From Rhexocercosporidium sp. MPI-PUGE-AT-0058 (Eukaryota; Ascomycota; Leotiomycetes; Helotiales): 64,000 nt of DNA. Below the pieces are notes generated by a model that was not told the DNA's origin, did not search any database, and saw only the letters and a list, made by a program, of their open reading frames with translations. The translations under genes were made by a program, and so were the position numbers. This document shows positions 57,284-64,000 of this stretch, piece by piece (within the stretch, counting starts at the first letter, position 1; every line of letters begins with the position of its first letter). Where the stretch lies: assembly GCA_020746875.1 (NCBI GenBank), contig JAGTJL010000007.1, forward strand, positions 2,108,001 to 2,172,000, written 5' to 3'.

Positions 57284-59989
57284 TCAACCCGTCACACTGA
57301 TATTATGACAAGTAGTACGTATCCAAAAACTCCTCGTCGCCCAACGTTCACCGTCCTTAGTAACTCCTGTACTAGCCATCTTCGCGTCTCGTATCGGTGC
57401 TCCCAACCTTGCTAGGAGAGCGGAAAGTTGAACTAAGTCTCCAATATATTCTTCAGTCGAACTTTTTGAGAGTTCTAGCGGCTCAAAGGACATAGGAGAG
57501 CCTGTGATGAATACTTTGAGGATGTCTAAAATAGATACTGCTCCTTTCAGCATTGGTGGAATGACCATATATATTTGAATGCTCTCCTGTGCACCGCCGA
57601 GGACGAACATATTGGACAGGAGTATTTCAATAGACCATGAAGGTGTGAGATCTAGCACAGTTAGGTAAAGAGGCTCACTCCCAATATTCATGAAGTCGAG
57701 AGTAAGGGTAGTGCCATCCTCCACCTCGAGCACACTAACTGTTTCGGAGAACTTGTGATCACCACATCGGACACTGATCTGGAGGGAATTTTCGATGTTC
57801 GAGTTCGTGTTCTTGTTCTCCAAACCGTCCACGAACTTGAACTTTATCACACGCTTTAATGTGTTCAGGGCAATGTTTCTTGCATCTCTGTCAGACACTG
57901 ATATGGTATCAATGTTTTCAAGCCGTGAGCCATTAACGTCCAAAATCTGGTATTTATCATCCGCTGTTTTGTCGATGATGAAGTTGGGCTGCTCGACGAA
58001 GCTATGCTCGGTCCTGCGTAACCAGACCATATCTTGGGCGGTAATGTTTTCTTCGAAAAGATCGTCAGGAACCTTCACAAGATTGGCTTTTAAACCAGAG
58101 AAACTATCGAATGAGAGACAAGTAATACAGGTCTCAGTGATGTCCTTTTCTGCGTCGGGAAACCAAGTCCTTCGTGTTCGCTCGAAGTAATCATGTGTCG
58201 TATAATGGACTAGGCGGATAATATTGCTTTCCTTATCAACAGCAACTAATCCAGCGCAAACAGAGATCATATCATCGATCTCTGAGATATTATCTTCGTC
58301 TAGCTTTGTTTCTCCCGTTTCAACCGCAAGCGCATATTGAAGGCCCTTCGTGGTCAGGGTTTTGGTGTAGCTAATCCATGACAGGATTCGTTTGGCAAAA
58401 GCCGTCGACCTTGGATTCTGGCCTTCGATTCTCTCCATAGCTTCCTTATACGCCATATCATATGCATCCGATCCTATTGGTAGCTTTTCCAGAGCAGATC
58501 GAACTTCCTTGGGAGACTTCATTCCTTCCAAACTGCCTAAATGAAGCTTCGCTAAGAGAAACCTGAACGATTAGCTGGTTCTGAATTATGGGGTGAGAAG
58601 CTACCTACATCCCTTGTACTGCATCCTTAATCCGGCGTCTAATTTCATCTTGCAGACCCAGATTCCGTTGGATGAAAAATGGAAGATGCACTATGTGGCC
58701 ATCTAAATATTCCTGGATATCGTGATCGCTAGCACGGATCTCCAAGTTCCTATACCCTATGAACTCTCTTTCTACATCTCCAATGAGGCGCGAAGTCGCA
58801 AAAAAATTTGCGCCAGTCTTCTTCTGCAGCTCGAAAATTTGATGGATCAATCTTTGGCGATCGCCTCCCATATCATCATATTCGTCCATGGCGTCTATTA
58901 CGATAAAGACCTGCGAATAGAGAGGCAAAACAATTTGCAGCACTCTTGAGACTTCTTCGAACGTGGGTCGAGTCCCTTTGGTGTGGATCTTGTATAGGAG
59001 CCCGACGCTTTCGGGTAGTAGGCCCAGCTCCTGAACTAGTTGCTTGAGCAGATTCATGAGTAGATTGGTAGATTTCTGCTCCTGTCGTCGCCGGAAGTTA
59101 CAATACAGATATGCAATTCCAACTTTAACCGGGACGGCCTCTTGCTGAAAATTATTCAAATGGTTAATAATAATGGATACAATCATCGTCTTGCCTGCTC
59201 CTGGCATGCCTGGACAGAACAAAGTCTGCCCCCTTGTGGTCATCCAGTCTTTAAATTCCGGAGAATCCAGGAGCCACTGCCCTGTTCCTTGCTGGCATCT
59301 GCCGAAGAGATCACTCTGCTGATGTGCGTGGTAGTCACTTGCCGCGAACCAGTTCAAGATGCTCTTACGATCTTGGTCATCGAAACGAATGTTCAGCTGG
59401 TCCACACCCCTTTTGGTTGCCGTGGATACTTGACTGCGTCGTTTTAGCTCAGCCCATCAACTTTCTAGAAGTACATATACTTTGTAAGTCGAGCATAGAA
59501 GGCATTCAACAGCGTAATATTCGAAGTGATGCGATTACGAATGTTCGTTATCTCAGCCGGGTCCCATTTGACTCTCTCCCATAGCCGCCTCGATGTCTTC
59601 TTCAATCCTAGATTTGTGGTCCCAGCATTCAATTCTTGTGACTTGTTTAGTAATTTCTGCAGTGTTTCAAGAACACTTTTACACCCATTGTTGATGAGTT
59701 CCAAATCATCTTTTTGCATAGTTGTAATATCCCACTGATGCGCGATCTCATCGTCATCTTGATGGACATCGCGGAAGATGTCATCGACATCTCGAAGAAC
59801 GCTGGAAAGGCTCTTGAGTCTGAGTGTTTTAGATTCAGCATTTGTACAAATCATGTATTGGCTCGGATGGGAAGCATACTCATCAGCAATTGCGTGGTAT
59901 TCGGCGGGTGCACGAGCAAAGTCCCTGCGCACCTTGTCTGCTAGCTGGATCACAGCAAGGAAATCGCTCACACTGAAGCCAAAGCTCAT
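57284..59989 (-). CDS. NACHT-type STAND protein with caspase-associated-like C-terminal domain
   Basis: Four exons on the minus strand: 59989-59880, 59819-59481, 59433-58609 and 58562-57284, giving 850 aa. Residues 1-150 are the fungal STAND N-terminal (Helo-like) region: FGFSVSDFLAVIQLADKVRR, ELKSLSSVLRDVDD, NRITSNITLLNAF. A linker QSDLFGRCQQGTGQWLLDSP precedes NACHT. The P-loop is CPGMPGAGKT (about 223-232), and Walker B is VFIVIDAMDEY with Met where Leu is usual. The winged-helix part (about 480-560) has ISVCAGLVAVDKESNIIRLV and HYTTHDYFERT. Residues 610-850 are not ankyrin, WD or TPR repeats. They resemble the beta-rich region that follows the peptidase in caspase-like (C14) proteins: YQILDVNGSRLENI, FMNIGSEPLYLTVLDLTPSW, ILKVFITGSPMSFEPLEL. 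All junctions are in phase and no stop interrupts it. STAND proteins act in non-self recognition and cell death. Confidence 0.88.
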
Positions 59990-60780
59990 CGCGTTTGATT
60001 TGGAGAGACGGCAATTAGGACGAAAGCTTCAGGCTGAGTGGCGTCGATACACGAATAGCTCCAGGAGCGCTTGGAGTTGGACCGAGACGGCGAGTAGAAC
60101 TCGAGATTATTGATGCCTGATGATCAAGGCTCAAAGAGGGGAGCATGTGGTTTCTGTGTTTTGCCTTAGTTATCTACAGGGTTAATGACATAATATTAGA
60201 TTCTTAACCGAGGTTACTATAACCACACCGGCCGCTAACCAGGATCCTTGATCGCTTGATTGAAGGAGGTATCAGCCTACCTGTTGACGGCGTATAACAT
60301 GGCGCGCTATGGGCGCTATAATACTAAGAATAACTTTCTAGCAGCGTGATGAAACTCGGAAGTCCATATCTAATCGTTCTATAAGTTTAACAGGCGAAAA
60401 GAGCTTGATGGTAGTATCACGGGTTCAGGGGTCCTATTACACTTTAAAAAGAGGCTCTCTATAATTTAGGTAAGCGGCGACAACGCGATTATAATTTGGG
60501 AATTGATAGGCCAGGAGCGTTCACGAGAGGCATATAATACGACTGATATAAACATAAATATAAGTTTTTATTTGTTCAAAGATTTTTAGTCGCTTGAATT
60601 CAAAGTACCTACGTTTTGTCTCGTTACAGGGTGCGTCTCGGCACGCAGGGATAGACGTTAGAATACGCTGTAAAATCACTTGTTACACTTTCCAGACTTC
60701 GCGTGCAGTGATTCTCGGCAAGGAGGTTCTTCGCGATGGTGAATTTAATTATCTTTATATTGTTTTCCCTCCTCGGCCTA
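59990..60780. other. AT-rich interval upstream of the STAND gene
   Basis: About 790 bp. 59990-60150 should hold the STAND promoter. 60170-60600 is rich in TA steps with fragments such as CTATAATACTAAG and looks like a decayed repeat. No coding sequence is supported. Confidence 0.3.
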
Positions 60781-61011
60781 TCACTTCCTGTTGAAAAGAC
60801 CAACAACCAGCGACTTCTTGATTGAGGGGTCGCAGTCGAGGCATCTTTCCCATGGCGGCATCGGTTTCGAGAAAACCAAAGGTGGCATGTTTCTTCGTGG
60901 TTCCTCGCATTGAGAGAGCGTTGCTTTCCTTGCCTTGTCGCACTGCTCAATTATGATCTTGGTTGTCTGTTTGTAACACTTCGTGCAACTATAACAGTAC
61001 TTTGTGCACAT
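60781..61011 (-). CDS. Small Cys-rich protein of the Met-Cys-Thr type
   Basis: The frame from the ATG at 61011 encodes 76 aa starting MCTKYCYSCTKCYKQTTKII. It continues with single Cys in EQCDKARKA and SQCEEPRRN, then PPWERCLDCDPSIKKS and a short tail. There are eight Cys, including C-x2-C pairs at both ends, a layout suited to binding zinc. There is no signal peptide. The frame is open further upstream, but only a TTG could start there. It shares the MCT start and Cys pairs with the genes at 61391 and 62538, which suggests a tandem family despite low identity. No function is known. Confidence 0.5.
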   Translation of the reverse strand: MCTKYCYSCTKCYKQTTKIIIEQCDKARKATLSQCEEPRRNMPPLVFSKPMPPWERCLDCDPSIKKSLVVGLFNRK

Positions 61012-61390
61012 TATTGCTGGATTAGGTCTCCTGAGGGTGGTGCTTCTCTGCTGATTTTGGTTCTTAGGCTGCAAATCAGTGTTCTGAGAATTCTCTCTGT
61101 TCAAGATATTTCAGCTAGGAAAAGATAGAAAAGTGGCAGGCGAAGCAGCATTTATAGCTTGGGTTATGAATGTTGGGTTGGAACTTGGAATGAGTCATGA
61201 GACCTTTATGTTTGTTGGTCACGTCCAGAGGGCCCAGCTTTCAAGTTACAGCAGTTCCAATTTTAGTCACAAAGAACGTCAAAAGGAATCTATTCCTTCT
61301 TTTAATTATTGCATTTTCTTTCATTCTCCTAGAAATCCACATACCACCCTGATCCTCCAGCCCCTACCTCCCCAATCCCGGCTTAACCCT
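61012..61390. other. Spacer between small Cys-rich genes
   Basis: About 380 bp, probably promoter of the gene ending at 60781 and 3' flank of the next. A 112-codon + strand frame crossing it lacks motifs. Confidence 0.3.
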
Positions 61391-61627
61391 TCATTTCTCC
61401 TGCATGCCAAAACAGCTTCTGATCTTGTTCTTTATGTTCCGTATGGTCTCCTCATCGAGTTTCGTGCATGAAGGACAAAGCTCTGGTGTGCATTTGTATT
61501 GGTCGAACTTCAACCCGGTTGGACAAGTTCTGAGGCTGGAATGGCCCGACTGGGAGCAGTACTTCGTGTAATCCATCGCAACATTGCGACATCGGCAATT
61601 CCAAAGTGCTTGCCGTTGAGTGCACAT
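61391..61627 (-). CDS. Small Cys-rich protein of the Met-Cys-Thr type
   Basis: 78 aa from the ATG at 61627. It starts MCTQRQALWNCRCRNVAMDY, has single Cys in TKYCSQSG and RTCPTGLKF, then KCTPELCPSCTKLDEE, a basic helix TIRNIKNKIRSCFG, and ends MQEK. There are nine Cys, including C-x-C and C-x2-C pairs. It has no signal peptide and no membrane segment. The regular Cys spacing over the whole length is the main evidence that it is translated. It is the most complete member of the local set and is likely zinc-binding by composition. Confidence 0.55.
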   Translation of the reverse strand: MCTQRQALWNCRCRNVAMDYTKYCSQSGHSSLRTCPTGLKFDQYKCTPELCPSCTKLDEETIRNIKNKIRSCFGMQEK

Positions 61628-62534
61628 GTTCTTGGAGTTTGGAGTATGGTATTCGGGGTCCGTAGAGTGCGATTTTGGGGTGGAATGTACTTGTTGATGT
61701 GCGGATCAGCCAAGGTTGTTGTGGTATGCTGAAGTGTGCTCAAATGGTCTGGAACTGGATTTCAGGACATATACGTTAGGAGACAAAGAAATTTGTTTCG
61801 TTCGATGGCACTTTCTAATGTGTGAATAATATGCCACTTCCTTTGTCTTCGGCATTCACACAATGCAGGGAATCTGCCGTCAAAACTTTGTTCAATATCC
61901 ACGGGAATTGGTGACTTTATACGTGGGACAATAATGTTCTTTATTTGGAGATGCGGACATACAAAGGTCTACAGAATTTTAGACCAGAATCTCACTCCAT
62001 CACTTCCGTCTTTGTGATACATGCCGGGGTCTTTGCTTCAGCTGCCAGACACAATCCTATCCAAAGTCTCTAGCAACAAGGAATCCTCCAAATTGAATTA
62101 TCCAGTTCTACCATTCTTCTCGCGCATCAAACCATTCATGACCCTAGTCATCTTCCTCGGGAGATCCAGGGATAGCTACATTCTCAATAACGGGTTTATC
62201 CCGGTCCTCGATAATTACGCTGGCCTTCACTCTGTTGTTGTCTTGCTGACTCTCCAAGGCACCACCTCGATTCTCATCGTCATTGATCTCAACTGCTGCG
62301 ATGTCGCCAACAACTCCTTCGTACTCAGTAGTCTCGTTAAGTATTGAGCTATTTTAAGATGTATTGTCCTCGTCCTGATTAAGGTCGATTTTTGCAATCT
62401 CTTGAGTAGCCTCCTCAGTGGCAAGGTCTCGGCCTAGCTCTTGGTCTTCTTGTCTATCGGCGTGTTGGTCTACAACATCTCTGCTGCTGGAGCCACTGCT
62501 GATATTGTCTGCAGCCCCGGGACTATGAAATTCG
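61628..62534. other. Intergenic region
   Basis: About 900 bp. 62354-62534 has an acidic minus-strand frame (VVDQHADRQEDQELGRD...) that could be a 3' exon of the gene above it, but I found no splice pair of acceptable length linking them. The rest has no supported feature. Confidence 0.3.
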
Positions 62535-62792
62535 CTACATTCCTCTGCGATAGTAGTGTCCATCTGGTCTTGGGTCTCCATCGCTGGCAAGCACTTCCCG
62601 AATGACATAACTGGCCGTCAGGTCGATGCAACGACAGCATTCGACTAGCATTGGCATCTCCAAAGTAGATGGCCCAGCGCATATAGCGTATTGAAGTTGC
62701 AATTGGGATGTGTCTGAGCGGCGGTGGCAGCAGCTGAGTTCTTCAACTTCGAAGCAGCCGCAAGTATAGACAATGGCGGTTTCGGTACACAT
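62535..62792 (-). CDS. Small Cys-rich protein of the Met-Cys-Thr type
   Basis: 85 aa from the ATG at 62792: MCTETAIVYTCGCFEVEELS, then CCHRR, YAICAGPS, and VECCRCIDLTASYV, ending DGHYYRRGM. An earlier in-frame ATG (62936) would add a 48-residue Ser/Asn/Pro-rich leader that reads like 5' UTR, so I prefer the MCT start shared with its neighbours. There are nine Cys, including C-x-C and CC pairs. The last 20 residues are less Cys-like, and the true C-terminus may be reached by splicing into the acidic frame at 62354-62534. It is a probable paralogue of the two genes to its left on the map. Confidence 0.5.
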   Translation of the reverse strand: MCTETAIVYTCGCFEVEELSCCHRRSDTSQLQLQYAICAGPSTLEMPMLVECCRCIDLTASYVIREVLASDGDPRPDGHYYRRGM

Positions 62793-63669
62793 TGTGAGTG
62801 TATGTGGAGGGTTGGAAGGATTTGCAGTAGGAGTATTGTTCGCAGTTGAAGAGGAGCTCAGTCTTTCCGGTTTCTTGAAGTCAACTGAAGACCAGCTAGT
62901 CCGTCGAGAACTCGCGCAGTCCCCAATAAATGGCATTTGTCGCTTGGTGCTACAGCTTAAGCGAGTCTGCTCAGCCCGTTAGCGTGATCCAGGATCAACT
63001 ACTCTTGACAGGCGCCCGTGAGTTCTCAACTGTGAGTCAATGCAGGTGCTTCTTAAGATTTAATGCGCATTCGCTAAAGTAATGCAGCCTCACAGGGCAT
63101 CTTTAAGTGTCGAGGCGGTTTACTCGCGCTCACCCGTCGCTAGGATAAGGGGTTAAGCGATCAATCAATCCTCCTCCGCGACAAAATTGGGTACCAGCCC
63201 CATCAGGATTCTGCGACAATTCAGAGAAGTGTGTAACAAAACTAGACATTAGGAGAGCGAGGTAGATTTTTTTTTTTTTTTTTTTTGGCTTCTTGGCTAG
63301 ATTTATAGTAACCAGCCTCAACTTTGGATAAGGCGCGATAATAGGTAAACAAAGAAAAGCATGGTAGTGGCGGCACAAGTCTGAAAGCTTCATGGACGAT
63401 CGGCGGACAAAATTATCAACGCAATAGAATCAATTACGATTGACTTCTCCACAGCATTGCGCATCACATTCTTCAATATATATACACGGACCGCGCTGAT
63501 GTCTCCATTTCACAAATTCGCCGAGTAGACGCGTAAGCTGAGCGAATAACCACTGTCAGCATAGCTAAAGCAAAAAAAAGAGGCATACCCCGTCAACACA
63601 AGCTGGCTTAATGGAACAAGTAACAATGCACTGTTTAGAGCCCTGTTCTTTCCCATGCGTCCAAGCATA
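62793..63669. other. Intergenic region with a poly-T run
   Basis: About 880 bp with a run of about 20 T at 63268-63287. No gene is supported. It contains the promoter of the MCT gene at 62792. Confidence 0.35.
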
Positions 63670-63888
63670 TTAACCCTTGATTCTCTGTCTATAGAACCAC
63701 ACCTGAGCCTCCCGACTTCCGTAATTGACCTCATCCCCTTTGCTAACCCGCTCGATGCTTTCCCGCGTAGTGATGCATTTCTTGCATGTATTTTCATCGA
63801 ACCGAACGACGTGAGAATGAATTGAGGTCAGCGCGTTCTGTTTGGTGACGGAGAAGGCGGGGATGAGCTTGCATTGCGGTAGCACCAT
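63670..63888 (-). CDS. Possible small protein with a C-x2-C pair
   Basis: 72 aa from the ATG at 63888, reading MVLPQCKLIPAFSVTKQNAL, then HVVRFDENTCKKCITTRE, and ending EAQVWFYRQRIKG. The C-x2-C followed by a charged helix resembles TECKNCYEAEKE in the gene at 55.8 kb, so this may be the last exon of another member of the small Cys-rich set whose first exon lies upstream (towards or beyond the window end). It is short and therefore uncertain. Confidence 0.4.
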   Translation of the reverse strand: MVLPQCKLIPAFSVTKQNALTSIHSHVVRFDENTCKKCITTRESIERVSKGDEVNYGSREAQVWFYRQRIKG

Positions 63889-64000
63889 GTAAATCCAGAG
63901 TCAGCGTTTAATCTTCTCTGTCTAGTCATACATTTCGATGCGCTGGCCTACGCTGAACCATCTTCCCAGCCATTAGAGCGCGTAGAGCGATCTCTGAGTA

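Overview
The window looks like a chromosome segment from a filamentous ascomycete, most likely a Leotiomycete (Helotiales-like). That placement is my inference. The evidence is many short GT-AG introns (about 45-95 nt, often with a CTGAC or CTAAC branch site), a one-codon first exon in calmodulin, and fungus-restricted families: DUF6590, 2EXR, PTH11-like rhodopsin domain, LaeA-like methyltransferase, GH47/GH76 and fungal STAND proteins. I rebuilt gene models by joining exons in phase and checking them against family motifs. Several extend well beyond single open frames.

Layout. 0-10 kb: two diverged DUF6590 paralogues on the + strand with an unrelated coiled-coil gene between them on the - strand. 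11-18 kb: a Gly/His-rich small protein, a FAD monooxygenase, a 45-residue Cys-rich peptide gene, a DHA2-type MFS transporter carrying a one-base frameshift, and a secreted protein made of two copies of a six-cysteine module. 18-21.8 kb is essentially empty. 21.8-28.2 kb is a housekeeping block: GH47 alpha-mannosidase, calmodulin, and the divergent t-SNARE TLG2. 30.7-35.9 kb is a 2EXR cluster with one intact gene and three decayed copies. 36.5-44.1 kb: an SDR, a LaeA-like methyltransferase and a seven-TM rhodopsin-domain protein. 44.1-49.6 kb is a 5.5 kb stretch with no gene I can support. 49.6-55.2 kb: a GH76 (Dfg5/Dcw1-type) cell-wall enzyme, a broken STAND-type gene and a small membrane protein. 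55.8-63.9 kb: a NACHT STAND gene surrounded by tiny Cys-rich genes, several beginning Met-Cys-Thr.

Themes. Calmodulin, TLG2, GH47 and GH76 are conserved cell-biology genes (calcium signalling, endosome/Golgi fusion, N-glycan trimming, GPI/cell-wall cross-linking). The accessory part shows birth-and-death evolution: 2EXR decay with stops at conserved Trp codons, a pseudogenised STAND-type gene and a frameshifted transporter. The most unusual gene is the STAND protein at 57.3-60.0 kb. Its NACHT module is followed not by ankyrin or WD repeats but by a beta-rich region resembling the domain that follows the peptidase in caspase-like (C14) proteins, with no caspase present.
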